Source: JAJYKC01 sp035545735
GTDB lineage: Bacteria; Acidobacteriota; Terriglobia; Bryobacterales; Bryobacteraceae
DNA length: 64,000 bases
NCBI GenBank assembly: GCA_035545735.1
Contig: DASZXS010000063.1
Location: 76,985 to 140,984 of the forward strand
Direction of reading: 5' to 3'
The first letter of the stretch is position 1. Every line of letters begins with the position of its first letter. Under the pieces are notes generated by a model. The model was not told the DNA's origin, ran no database searches, and was given only the letters and a program-made list of their open reading frames with translations. Positions 26,926 through 35,102 of this stretch are shown here, piece by piece. The position numbers were made by a program, and so were the translations under genes.

Positions 26926-27567
26926 GTGCGCCTTCGACTTTTCGCCTGGTTCATGGCCCGGTGCGGGAAGAGTACGGACCAGTATCTCGGAGGTTACAAA
27001 AGACGTCTGTTTTCGGCCCTTTCGGGAACTGTGCTCGAGATCGGGGCGGGTGCAGGCGCGAATCTGCAGTATCTCCAGGCAGCGGGCTTAACATGGATCG
27101 GCGTCGATCCCAATCCGTTCATGCAGCCACACTTCACGCGGGAGGCCAAACGGCTGGGCCTGAACATTGAGCTGCGGCGCGGTGTCGCCGAGGAGTTGCC
27201 GGCGGCCGATGAAAGCGTGGACGCGGTGATCGGCACGCTCGTTCTCTGCAGCGTGCGGGACCAGCGCCGGGCGCTCGCCGAAATATTGCGCGTGCTCAAA
27301 CCAGGAGGAAAATTCCTCTTCATTGAACATGTCGCAGCGCCTCCCGGCACCCGGTTGCGCAAATTGCAGATGCTGGTCAAGCCGGTCTGGCGGCGGCTGG
27401 GAGATGGATGCCATACCGACCGCGAAACGAGAGCCATGCTGGAGAAGGCCGGCTTTGCATCGCTCGAGATCGAAGAATTCGACACTCCCCTGCCCGTTGT
27501 GCGCCCGCATATCGCCGGTACGGCCATCAAAGCCGCGTCTCATCGAAGAGAGACAGCCGTTGTGTAG
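26926..27567 (+). CDS. Class I SAM-dependent methyltransferase
   Basis: About 213 residues. Motif I reads VLEIGAGAGANLQYL, followed by the acidic loop GVDPNPFM, motif II-IV region ADESVDAVIGTLVLCSV, and the post-motif LRVLKPGGKFLFIEHV, close to METTL7/UbiE-like methyltransferases. The C-terminal HTDRETRAMLEKAGF is also family-typical. The start is uncertain: GTG at 26926 keeps the conserved LFAWFMARCGK segment, ATG at 26953 would drop part of it, and GTG at 26878 is also in frame. Substrate unknown. It follows the exported TIGR03437-type gene and precedes the sigma-factor cassette by 28 bp. Confidence 0.85.
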   Translation: MRLRLFAWFMARCGKSTDQYLGGYKRRLFSALSGTVLEIGAGAGANLQYLQAAGLTWIGVDPNPFMQPHFTREAKRLGLNIELRRGVAEELPAADESVDAVIGTLVLCSVRDQRRALAEILRVLKPGGKFLFIEHVAAPPGTRLRKLQMLVKPVWRRLGDGCHTDRETRAMLEKAGFASLEIEEFDTPLPVVRPHIAGTAIKAASHRRETAVV

Positions 27568-27595
27568 GGTCAGTCCGTTTGTTAGTTTGTCCTGC

Positions 27596-28828
27596 ATGCC
27601 GCCGGCGGAGCCCGAGCAGTTCCGCAGCGCCTTCGAGACTCTCTACCGGTCCGAATCGGGTAGGATCCTGGCTACCCTGCTGCGCCTGCTCGGTGAGTTC
27701 GACCTGGCCGAGGAGGCCATGCAGGAGGCCTTTGCCGCCGCTTTGGGCACATGGCCTCGCACCGGCATACCGGAAAAACCGCGCCCCTGGCTCATTTCGA
27801 CCGCACGCTTCAAGGCCATTGACGTATTGCGCCGGCGGCATCGCTTCGACGCCGCACAAAACGATCTCGCCCTTTACCTTGAAGCGCATATTCACGAAGC
27901 GCCTCAGGAGGAAGAGATCGAAGACGATCGCCTCCGCCTCATCTTCACCTGCTGTCATCCTGCGCTGCCACCGGAAGGACAGGTCGCTCTCACCATGCGC
28001 GAAGTTTGCGGCCTGACAACCGAGGAGATTGCCCGGGCGTTTCTGGTTGCGCCCGCGACGCTCGCACAGCGGATCGTGCGCGCGAAGGCCATCATCCGCG
28101 ATAAGGCTATTCCTTACCGCACGCCGGATTTGGAGGAATTGCCGGAGAGGTTGGGGGCAGTCCTTCAGGTCGTGTATCTGGTCTTCAACGAAGGCTATTC
28201 GGCGGACGCGACCCGGGCCGAACTAAGCCGTGAGGCGATTCGCCTGGGCAGACTGTTGTTCGAACTTCTCCCGAATCCCGAGGTGGGAGGCCTGCTTGGG
28301 CTCATGTTGCTACAGGAATCGCGCCGCGCCGCCCGATGCTCTCCGGAGGGACATCTGATTTTGCTGGACCAGCAGGATCGCTCTTTGTGGAACAGGGACC
28401 AGATCGCCGAGGGCATTTCGCTTACCGAGAGCGCACTCACCTCTCACCGCTTTGGCGCCTACACTCTCCAAGCCGCCATTGCCGCCGTTCACGCCGAGGC
28501 CTCGTCCGCCGACGCGACGGATTGGCGGCAGATCGCCGCGCTTTACGGCCGGCTGGCTCGCATTCAGCCATCTCCGGTGGTGGAACTCAACCGCGCGGTT
28601 GCCATCGCCATGTGCGAGGGTCCGGAGAAGGGTCTTCGTCTCATCGACGCCTTATTGGCGGACGAGCAACTCGTCAACTACCAGTTCGCGCACTCCGCCC
28701 GGGCGGAATTGTGCCGCAGGCTGGGGCGTCTTACTGAGGCGCGTGCTTCGTACGAGATGGCGCTGGCTCTCGCCCGGCAGGAACCCGAGCGCCAGTTCCT
28801 CGCGGGGCGGCTGCGAGACTTGAAATAA
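27596..28828 (+). CDS. ECF sigma factor with TPR-like C-terminal extension (ECF42 type)
   Basis: A 410-residue RNA polymerase sigma factor. Region sigma2 covers about residues 10-85 (ATLLRLLGEFDLAEEAMQEAFAAAL, KPRPWLISTARFKAIDVLRR) and sigma4 about 120-170 (LTMREVCGLTTEEIARAFLV, RIVRAKAIIRDK). The remaining 230 residues form a helical TPR-like domain with family-typical VYLVFNEGYSA, LLGLMLLQESRR and PVVELNRAVAIAM. ECF42 sigma factors lack an anti-sigma factor and use this extension for control; they are encoded next to DGPF/YciI-type genes, which is the arrangement here. ATG at 27596 begins the sigma2 block. Confidence 0.92.
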   Translation: MPPAEPEQFRSAFETLYRSESGRILATLLRLLGEFDLAEEAMQEAFAAALGTWPRTGIPEKPRPWLISTARFKAIDVLRRRHRFDAAQNDLALYLEAHIHEAPQEEEIEDDRLRLIFTCCHPALPPEGQVALTMREVCGLTTEEIARAFLVAPATLAQRIVRAKAIIRDKAIPYRTPDLEELPERLGAVLQVVYLVFNEGYSADATRAELSREAIRLGRLLFELLPNPEVGGLLGLMLLQESRRAARCSPEGHLILLDQQDRSLWNRDQIAEGISLTESALTSHRFGAYTLQAAIAAVHAEASSADATDWRQIAALYGRLARIQPSPVVELNRAVAIAMCEGPEKGLRLIDALLADEQLVNYQFAHSARAELCRRLGRLTEARASYEMALALARQEPERQFLAGRLRDLK

Positions 28829-28844
28829 AAAAAAATGGCCGCGC

Positions 28845-28870
28845 CGTCGATTTTCGCGATGCCACGCGAC
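28845..28870 (+). promoter_or_regulatory. Candidate ECF42-type promoter before the DGPF gene
   Basis: CGTCGA (28845-28850) is separated by 16 nt from CGAC (28867-28870). The bipartite promoter described for ECF42 sigma factors has TGTCGA at -35 and CGA followed by C or T at -10; five of six -35 positions and all -10 positions match. It lies in the gap between the sigma-factor gene and the DGPF gene and would give a leader of about 55 nt with an AGGAGA ribosome-binding site. Confidence 0.55.
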
Positions 28871-28932
28871 TATAGGGTGAACGGCCAGGCGCAGGGATTG
28901 TGACGCCGGCCGCCAACAAGAGGAGACGGGCC

Positions 28933-29319
28933 ATGAAATACATCTGCTTGGGATACATCGAGCCGGGAAAGTTCGAAGGCATGACGGAGGACGCACGTCA
29001 CGCAATGCTCGATGAATGTTTTGATTATGACGACCATTTGCGCGCCAACGGGCACTTTGCCGCCGGAGTAGCCCTTCAGCCGCCGGAGACCGCTTTAACC
29101 TTGTACTGGAAGAACGGCAAGGTTGCCACGACCGACGGTCCCTACGCGGAAACCAAGGAACAACTCGGCGGCATTCTGGTACTGGAGGCGCGGGACCTGA
29201 ATCATGCCATTCAGCTCATTTCGCAGCATCCGGGCGTGAAATATGGACCCTGGGAGATACGGCCGGCTGCGGACTTGAACGAGATGATCCAGGACAGCGA
29301 GCGGCGGCGGAGCAAATAG
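28933..29319 (+). CDS. YciI/DGPF-domain protein
   Basis: A 128-residue cytoplasmic protein of the YCII/DGPF family, with the signature DGPYAETKEQLGG near residue 65 and the N-terminal strand KYICLGYIEP. Such proteins are small ferredoxin-like alpha+beta folds, usually encoded beside ECF sigma factors; their biochemical role is not settled. The ATG at 28933 has AGGAGA just upstream and the predicted ECF promoter ahead of it, so it is probably the direct target of the neighbouring sigma factor. The next gene starts 4 bp after the stop. Confidence 0.92.
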   Translation: MKYICLGYIEPGKFEGMTEDARHAMLDECFDYDDHLRANGHFAAGVALQPPETALTLYWKNGKVATTDGPYAETKEQLGGILVLEARDLNHAIQLISQHPGVKYGPWEIRPAADLNEMIQDSERRRSK

Positions 29320-29323
29320 CGGG

Positions 29324-30004
29324 ATGTCAAAAGTTCGCGTCGCGGGATTTGGTGTTTCGCTGGACGGTTTCGGAGCCGGGATCGACCAGAGACTGGGCGA
29401 TCCATTAGGTAAGCGCGGGGAGGAGATCTTCCAGTGGTTCTTTCACACGAAGACCTTCTGCTCCATGCACGGGCGACAGGGGGGATCTACAGATACGGAC
29501 GATGAATTCGCCCGGCGGGCGATGGAGAACTTTGGCGCCTTCGTCCTCGGCCGCAATATGTTCGGTCCAGTGCGCGGCCCGTGGCCGGGCAATCCATGGA
29601 AGGGCTGGTGGGGCGACAACCCTCCCTACCATGCGCCAACCTTTGTCCTCACCCACTACGAGCGTGAGCCTCTGGTCATGGAAGGCGGGACTACCTTCCA
29701 CTTCGTTACCGGCGGAATCGACGAAGCGCTGGCGCTCGCTAAGAAAGCGGCAGGCAGTAAAGACGTGAAGATCGGAGGCGGCGTGTCCACGGTGCGGCAG
29801 TATCTGAAAGCGGGACTGATAGACTCCCTTCACATCGCGCTGGCGCCGGTTCTGCTCGCTCAGGGCGAACCTCTGTTTGAGGGTCTGGATCTGAATGGCC
29901 TCGGATTTTCCGTAACCGATCGCAAGGCTTCGGAATACGCAACCCATCTCCTGCTGGAGAAACGCCTCCCAACCCTCGACACCGGGGAGCCCGGAAACCT
30001 CTGA
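29324..30004 (+). CDS. Dihydrofolate reductase/RibD C-terminal-like reductase
   Basis: A 226-residue protein of the RibD C-terminal/DHFR fold: VAGFGVSLDGF at the N-terminus, the segment AMENFGAFVLGRNMFGP, then THYEREPLVMEGGTTFHFV, the nucleotide-binding KIGGGVSTVRQYLKAGLIDSLHI and APVLLAQGEPLFEGL. Members reduce pterin- or flavin-precursor-like substrates with NADPH; the substrate here is unknown. It starts 4 bp after the DGPF gene, so it probably belongs to the sigma-factor-controlled unit. The TonB receptor gene starts 24 bp after its stop. Confidence 0.9.
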   Translation: MSKVRVAGFGVSLDGFGAGIDQRLGDPLGKRGEEIFQWFFHTKTFCSMHGRQGGSTDTDDEFARRAMENFGAFVLGRNMFGPVRGPWPGNPWKGWWGDNPPYHAPTFVLTHYEREPLVMEGGTTFHFVTGGIDEALALAKKAAGSKDVKIGGGVSTVRQYLKAGLIDSLHIALAPVLLAQGEPLFEGLDLNGLGFSVTDRKASEYATHLLLEKRLPTLDTGEPGNL

Positions 30005-30028
30005 GGCCAATCGCGTAGCATGGAGTGA

Positions 30029-31996
30029 GTGCGATCATTATTCATCTCATTTTTTATCGCGGGATTGGTCTGCGGCCAGACGGCACCCTCGCCGCAGCAG
30101 ACTCCGCAAAGCCAAAATTCACAAAGTCAGGAGACCCAGCCGGCGCCCGCTCCGATCCATACGTCCATTACCGTTACCGGCGCCGTATCCACCAACACGC
30201 CCTCGCCGGTGGTTGTGCTTAACCAGCAAAATTTGCAAGCAACGCCCGGCGTGAATCTGGACGACCGGCTCCGTCAGGTCCCCGGATTCAGTTTGTTCCG
30301 GCGCACCTCGAGCGTTGTGGCAAACCCAACCACGCAGGGTGTTTCGCTTCGGGCGATCGGCTCCACCGGCGCCAGCCGCACGCTTGTGCTCTGGGACGGC
30401 GTCCCTCTAAACGACCCTTTTGGCGGCTGGGTTTACTGGACGCGCGTGAGCCCGGATTTTGTCGACCGCGTGGAGGTGGAGCGCGGCGGAACATCCAGTG
30501 TTTTTGGAGACGATGCGATGGCGGGGGCCATTTCGCTTTTTTCTCCCCAGCCCGAGAACCAGCGCCTGGTATTTAGCTATTTTGGCGGCAGCGAAGACAC
30601 ACAGGACATTTCCGGCGGTTACTCAAATCGCTGGGGACGTTTCGGATTGACCACCGACCTCCATGCCTTCACAACGGATGGATACTACATTGTTCCGGAT
30701 TCGATCCGCGGCAGGGCCGACACGCGCGCCAACTCCGAATATGTGACCGGCGCGCTATTTCTCGATTTCCTCGGCAGCGTCGACCGCCTCTCGGTTCGCC
30801 TGGATATACTCGCGGAACAAAGACACAACGGGACCGTCCTGCAGAGGAATTCGACCGGTCTCGGCACGGTCTCCGCGAACTACTCCCATTCGTGGGAAAA
30901 GGATCAGATCTCCTTCATCGGCTATCACACACAGGAGCGGTTTAACAGCAGTTATTCGGCAGTCTCGGCGGACCGCAACTCCGAGACGTTAAGCTCCACG
31001 CAGAAAGTTCCCGTGCAGAACACCGGCGGCGCGCTCTACTGGTCGCACCATGGCATGCTAAACGACAAGTACGCCTGGAACACGGTGTTGGGGGCCGACA
31101 CCGACGACACGCACGGAATCAGCTACGATTTTTCGCTTGCCAGGCGCACGCTTACCGAGAGCGGAGGCACTTTGTTGGAACATGGTTTGTTCGGCCAGGG
31201 CGACATACAGTTTGGCCGGGTGCGCTTCTACGGCGGCATCCGGCATCAGTTCACCGGCGAAGGAGATACGTTCGTAAGCCCCAACGGCGGGATCGCGGTG
31301 GCGGCTGGAAGCTTTCGTTTCCGAGCCGCCGGCTATCGCAGCTTTCGCGCTCCGACTCTGAATGAACTATACCGGCAATTTCGCGTGGGCAACGTCCTCA
31401 CCACGGCTAACGCAGCCCTTCAGAATGAGAGCCTGACCGGCGTAGAAACCGGCGTCGATTGGGTGAACCGGAATACCCACGTGTCGGTGACTCTCTTCCA
31501 CAACGATCTGCAAAATCTCATCGGCAACGCCACTCTCAGCGTCACGCCTTCCCTGATTCTCCGGCAGCGCCAAAACATGCCGGATGCCAGTTCCAGGGGA
31601 GTGGAAGTGAGCGTCGACCATCGCTGGAGCCACTGGATTGCGCAGGCCGGGTACTTGTATGCCGATTCGCGAATGTCCACCGGTCCGCTGCTCGCCCAGG
31701 TGCCGAAGCAGCAGGGGAGCGCCTCCCTGACTTATGTGCGCCGCTCTACCATGATCTCGGCCGGGCTCCGCGCGTATGGGTTACAGTTCGACGACGACCA
31801 GAATCAGTTTCTGCTCCCGGGATTCGCGGCCATCCAGATAGCCGCGCAGCAGCATCTGACCAAGAGTCTTTTCGCTCAGGTCGCCGTGGAAAACCTGCTC
31901 GACCGGCAGTATCTGGTCGCGCTGACCCCGAATCCGAACATCGGGGCGCCCCGTCTGTGGCGCATCGGATTGCGGTGGAACGGACCCCTACCCTAA
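30029..31996 (+). CDS. TonB-dependent outer-membrane receptor
   Basis: A 655-residue outer-membrane beta-barrel receptor. The GTG start opens a signal peptide (LFISFFIAGLVCGQ). A plug domain spans about residues 55-170, with TPSPVVVLNQQNL, LDDRLRQVPGFSLFRRTSS, RAIGSTGASRTLVLWDGVPLNDP and VEVERGGTSSVFGDDAMAGAI. The rest is barrel with alternating aromatic strands, ending ENLLDRQYLV...GLRWNGPLP. The plug layout is BtuB/vitamin B12- or iron-receptor-like, but the ligand is not decidable. It follows the reductase by 24 bp and converges with the beta-glucosidase 11 bp downstream; it could belong to the ECF-controlled operon. Confidence 0.93.
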   Translation: MRSLFISFFIAGLVCGQTAPSPQQTPQSQNSQSQETQPAPAPIHTSITVTGAVSTNTPSPVVVLNQQNLQATPGVNLDDRLRQVPGFSLFRRTSSVVANPTTQGVSLRAIGSTGASRTLVLWDGVPLNDPFGGWVYWTRVSPDFVDRVEVERGGTSSVFGDDAMAGAISLFSPQPENQRLVFSYFGGSEDTQDISGGYSNRWGRFGLTTDLHAFTTDGYYIVPDSIRGRADTRANSEYVTGALFLDFLGSVDRLSVRLDILAEQRHNGTVLQRNSTGLGTVSANYSHSWEKDQISFIGYHTQERFNSSYSAVSADRNSETLSSTQKVPVQNTGGALYWSHHGMLNDKYAWNTVLGADTDDTHGISYDFSLARRTLTESGGTLLEHGLFGQGDIQFGRVRFYGGIRHQFTGEGDTFVSPNGGIAVAAGSFRFRAAGYRSFRAPTLNELYRQFRVGNVLTTANAALQNESLTGVETGVDWVNRNTHVSVTLFHNDLQNLIGNATLSVTPSLILRQRQNMPDASSRGVEVSVDHRWSHWIAQAGYLYADSRMSTGPLLAQVPKQQGSASLTYVRRSTMISAGLRAYGLQFDDDQNQFLLPGFAAIQIAAQQHLTKSLFAQVAVENLLDRQYLVALTPNPNIGAPRLWRIGLRWNGPLP

Positions 31997-32007
31997 GGCG
32001 GCCTTGG

Positions 32008-34278
32008 CTATTCGCGCACGGAAAACTCGGCGTGCAAAGGCGCATTGGAGTCGGCGCCGGTCCACAGGTCGAATGTGGCCTTCTCCTCAACCCATTTGTT
32101 TTCGGCGCTGCTCCAGAAACTCAACTCGTCCTTGCCGAGAGAAAAATGCACGGTTTTCTTTTCGCCCGGCGTTAGCGTCACGCGCTCGAAATCCTTCAGC
32201 AGACGTACCGGGCGCGAGGTGCTTCCGGAACGTTGATGGATGTAAAGTTGCGCCACCTCCGAGCCGGTCCGGCTTCCCGTGTTCTGAACATCGACGGAAA
32301 CGTAGAGGGTCTGTCCCGGAAAAACTTCCGTTTGAGCGAGTTTCAGATTACTGAAACTGAAGTCCGTATAACTCAGTCCGTAGCCAAACGGATAGAGCGG
32401 TGAACTGGGCAAATCCCAGTACCGGGAAGTGAAGCCCTTGCCGGTATCCGGCTGATGAGTCAGATTGTGGGCGTAATAAATGGGCACTTGCCCTGTGCTG
32501 CGAGGCCACGTGACCGGAAGTTTGCCGCCCGGGTTCTCGTCCCCGAACAGGAGATCCGCGATGGCGTTCCCGCCCTCGGTTCCAGGAAACCACGCTTCGA
32601 GAATCGCCGGCACATGCTCCGCCGCCCAACTGATATCGAGCGGACGCCCGGTGATCAGGACCAGAACCACCGGCTTGCCGGTGTTTACGACGGCCTTCAA
32701 AAGCTCCTGTTGCCGCCCGGGCAAATCGAGAGAGGAAACCGAAGCGCCTTCGCCGCTCATTTTCTGCGTTTCCCCAAGCACGAGCACGGCTACATCGGAA
32801 GCCGCTGCCAGAGATACTGCGTCCGAAATTTCGCCGGTGGCCTGAGCGGGCGTGAGGGGAGTTTCCTTCGGCGCAGGAAAGAGCGCATCGAAAAACGAGG
32901 GAAACACGCGGCGAAGTTCGCCGCCGCGCGCATATTCCACTTTTGCGGCTGCGCCGAGCTTATTCCGGATGCCGTCCAGAACGGTCACTGCATGGGCTCG
33001 ATCGCCGGCCAAGCTCCACGGACCTTCTATATCGCTTTGGGAGTTGGCGAGCGGCCCGATCACGGCCACGGAGGCGACCGTTTTTGAGAGCGGCAAAAGG
33101 TGGTTTTCATTCCGCAGAAGAACCGCCGAACGGGCTGCCGCCGTGCGGGCAAGCGTTCGCGAAGCACGGTCGGCAAACACTACTTTCGTCTGCGACTCGT
33201 CGATATAGGGATGTTCGAAAAGCCCCAGACGAACCTTGGCGGCCAGTAGCAGCCGGACAGCTTTGTCAACGGCGTCGCGCGATACGCGGCCGGTTTCAAC
33301 CAACCGGGGCAGATTCTGGAGGTATGTGTTACTCCCCATGTCCATATCGACACCGGCGGAAAAGGCGCGCCATGTCGCATCCGCGGGATCGGAGGCGAAT
33401 CCATGCGTCACCAGGTCGGAAATGGAGAACGCATCGCTCACCACGAAACCTTGGAAGCCCCACTCCTGCCTGAGAATATCTCGCAGCAGAAACCGGTTTC
33501 CCGTGGCCGGAACGTCATTGAGATCCATGTAAGCGCTCATCACGCATCCCACTCCCGCGTCGACCGCGGCGCGGAAAGGCGGCAGGTACACGTTGCGAAG
33601 CGAACTCTCGGAGAGGTATACGGAATCGTAGTCGCGGCCCCCTTCGGCGGCGCCATAACCGGCGAAATGTTTCACGCAAGCGAGGACGTGCCCCGGACTT
33701 CCAAGGTATGGACCTTGAAAGCCGCTTACCTGCGCTTTCGCCATCACGGAGCCGAGAAACGGATCTTCGCCCGCGCCCTCCACAATGCGTCCCCAGCGCG
33801 GATCGCGCGCAATGTCCACCATGGGCGCGAATGCCCATTTCGTGCCGGCGGCGTCCGCCTCACGCGCGGCAGCAGCCTGTGCGCGGGTTACCAGGATGGG
33901 GTCCCACGTCGCCGCCATCGCCAGGGGGACGGGAAAGATCGTGTGAAACCCGTGAACGACATCGAAGCCGATCAACAAGGGAATCCGGAGACGGGACTCC
34001 TCCATGGCAACGTGCTGCAAGCGGTTCACAACCGCCGGATCTGTCACGAACAGGAATGAACCAACCTGTCCTTTGCGAATGCGTTCCTCGGGCTTCACTC
34101 CGTCCGGGATCATGTAGAAGATCTGTGTAAGCTGGCCGATCTTCTCTTCGAGCGTCATGCGGCCCAAAAGAGCGTTGACGCGCTTGTCTACCTGCTGATC
34201 GGTATATTGGGCGTCGAGGCGCGTAACAAGGAAAGAGGCTTGCGTAACGAAGAGGGCGAAAGCGAAGATCCGGCGCAT
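32008..34278 (-). CDS. bglX: Exported GH3 beta-glucosidase
   Basis: A 756-residue GH3 enzyme with a signal peptide (RRIFAFALFVTQASFL). Domain 1, a TIM-barrel, carries MTLEEKIGQLTQ, PLLIGFDVVHG, GAGEDPFLGS, CVKHFAGYG and GFVVSDAFSISDL, whose Asp is the expected nucleophile. Domain 2, an alpha/beta sandwich, follows (VLLRNENHLLPLSK, GEGASVSSLDLPGRQ), and a C-terminal fibronectin-III-like domain ends in LWTGADSNAPLHAEF. It would hydrolyse beta-glucosides or xylosides outside the cytoplasm. ATG at 34278 is preferred because GAAGG precedes it; a TTG at 34299 overlapping the upstream stop is possible. It is likely co-transcribed with the SDR gene. Confidence 0.93.
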   Translation of the reverse strand: MRRIFAFALFVTQASFLVTRLDAQYTDQQVDKRVNALLGRMTLEEKIGQLTQIFYMIPDGVKPEERIRKGQVGSFLFVTDPAVVNRLQHVAMEESRLRIPLLIGFDVVHGFHTIFPVPLAMAATWDPILVTRAQAAAAREADAAGTKWAFAPMVDIARDPRWGRIVEGAGEDPFLGSVMAKAQVSGFQGPYLGSPGHVLACVKHFAGYGAAEGGRDYDSVYLSESSLRNVYLPPFRAAVDAGVGCVMSAYMDLNDVPATGNRFLLRDILRQEWGFQGFVVSDAFSISDLVTHGFASDPADATWRAFSAGVDMDMGSNTYLQNLPRLVETGRVSRDAVDKAVRLLLAAKVRLGLFEHPYIDESQTKVVFADRASRTLARTAAARSAVLLRNENHLLPLSKTVASVAVIGPLANSQSDIEGPWSLAGDRAHAVTVLDGIRNKLGAAAKVEYARGGELRRVFPSFFDALFPAPKETPLTPAQATGEISDAVSLAAASDVAVLVLGETQKMSGEGASVSSLDLPGRQQELLKAVVNTGKPVVLVLITGRPLDISWAAEHVPAILEAWFPGTEGGNAIADLLFGDENPGGKLPVTWPRSTGQVPIYYAHNLTHQPDTGKGFTSRYWDLPSSPLYPFGYGLSYTDFSFSNLKLAQTEVFPGQTLYVSVDVQNTGSRTGSEVAQLYIHQRSGSTSRPVRLLKDFERVTLTPGEKKTVHFSLGKDELSFWSSAENKWVEEKATFDLWTGADSNAPLHAEFSVRE

Positions 34279-34295
34279 TGCACCTTCGTTATATA

Positions 34296-35066
34296 TCAAC
34301 GTACCGTCCAGCCGCCATCAACGACCAGCGTATGACCGGTAATCAATGCCGCCGCGGGCGACGCGAGAAACACAACCGCGCCCGTTACGTCTTCCGGTTC
34401 TCCAATGCGATGGAGCGCTGCAATTCTCGATTCCACATCGGCGCGAAACTCCGGATCGGCCAGTGCCTCCTCCGTGCCGGGAGTGCGAATAAACGTAGGT
34501 GCGATCGCATTCACGGTGATGTTATATTTCCCCCACTCGACCGCAAGACACCGGGTGAGATGCGAAATGCCCGCCTTCGTCATGCAGTAAATCGATTCCG
34601 TGGGCAGAGCGACAATGCCCGCTTGCGAGCCGAGATTGATGATCGTGCCAAATTTCTGGCGGATCATGACCCGCCCCGCGGCCTGGCTCGCAAAAAACGT
34701 ACCCTTCAGATTCACTCCGATCGTCGCGTCAAAGTCGTCTTCCCGGTAGTCTTCGGCGGGATTGCCCGGCGCGACACCCGCGTTGTTAACGAGAATGTCC
34801 AGCTTTCCGAAGCGGGAAACGGTATTTTCCACCGCGTTGCCGATCTCGTTGAGCCGCGTAACATCCATCTGTAGCGGCAGACAGCGCCGGCCGAGCGATT
34901 CGATTTCGGCGGCCACGCCGGTCCCGGTGTGGACATCGCGAAGTCCCAGCGCAATGTCCGCTCCCGCACGGGCGAGCGCGATGGAAATGGACCGGCCAAG
35001 ACCACGCGCCGCGCCTGTGACTAGCGCCACGCGGCCCGATAGGTCGAATTGTGAGAGGTTGTTCAT
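34296..35066 (-). CDS. Short-chain dehydrogenase/reductase (SDR)
   Basis: A 256-residue classical SDR. The cofactor motif is TGAARGLGRS near residue 18, followed by NNAGVAPGN, the active-site serine in LGSQAGIVALPTESIY and the Tyr-x-x-x-Lys pair in YCMTKAG. The C-terminus DGGWTVR matches the usual VDGGW ending. It resembles gluconate/glucose dehydrogenase-type and other sugar SDRs; the substrate is uncertain. The ATG at 35066 begins the conserved FDLSGRVALVTG block. It is divergent from the PLP-enzyme gene across 36 bp and lies just upstream of the beta-glucosidase, consistent with sugar metabolism. Confidence 0.92.
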   Translation of the reverse strand: MNNLSQFDLSGRVALVTGAARGLGRSISIALARAGADIALGLRDVHTGTGVAAEIESLGRRCLPLQMDVTRLNEIGNAVENTVSRFGKLDILVNNAGVAPGNPAEDYREDDFDATIGVNLKGTFFASQAAGRVMIRQKFGTIINLGSQAGIVALPTESIYCMTKAGISHLTRCLAVEWGKYNITVNAIAPTFIRTPGTEEALADPEFRADVESRIAALHRIGEPEDVTGAVVFLASPAAALITGHTLVVDGGWTVR

Positions 35067-35084
35067 AACTGCGTCCGCATCACA

Positions 35085-35090
35085 TAGAAT
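35085..35090 (+). promoter_or_regulatory. -10 box close to a start codon without Shine-Dalgarno
   Basis: TAGAAT (5 of 6 matches to TATAAT) ends 12 nt before the ATG at 35103, so transcription would begin about 5 nt ahead of the start codon. No purine-rich ribosome-binding site is present. The pattern resembles the VOC gene at 3046. Confidence 0.35.
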
Positions 35091-35102
35091 AAACGAGTCA
35101 AC

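Noticed and set aside
28823..28836. A-rich run after the sigma-factor stop as a terminator
   Set aside because: No stem-loop precedes it and the run is A on the coding strand, not T.
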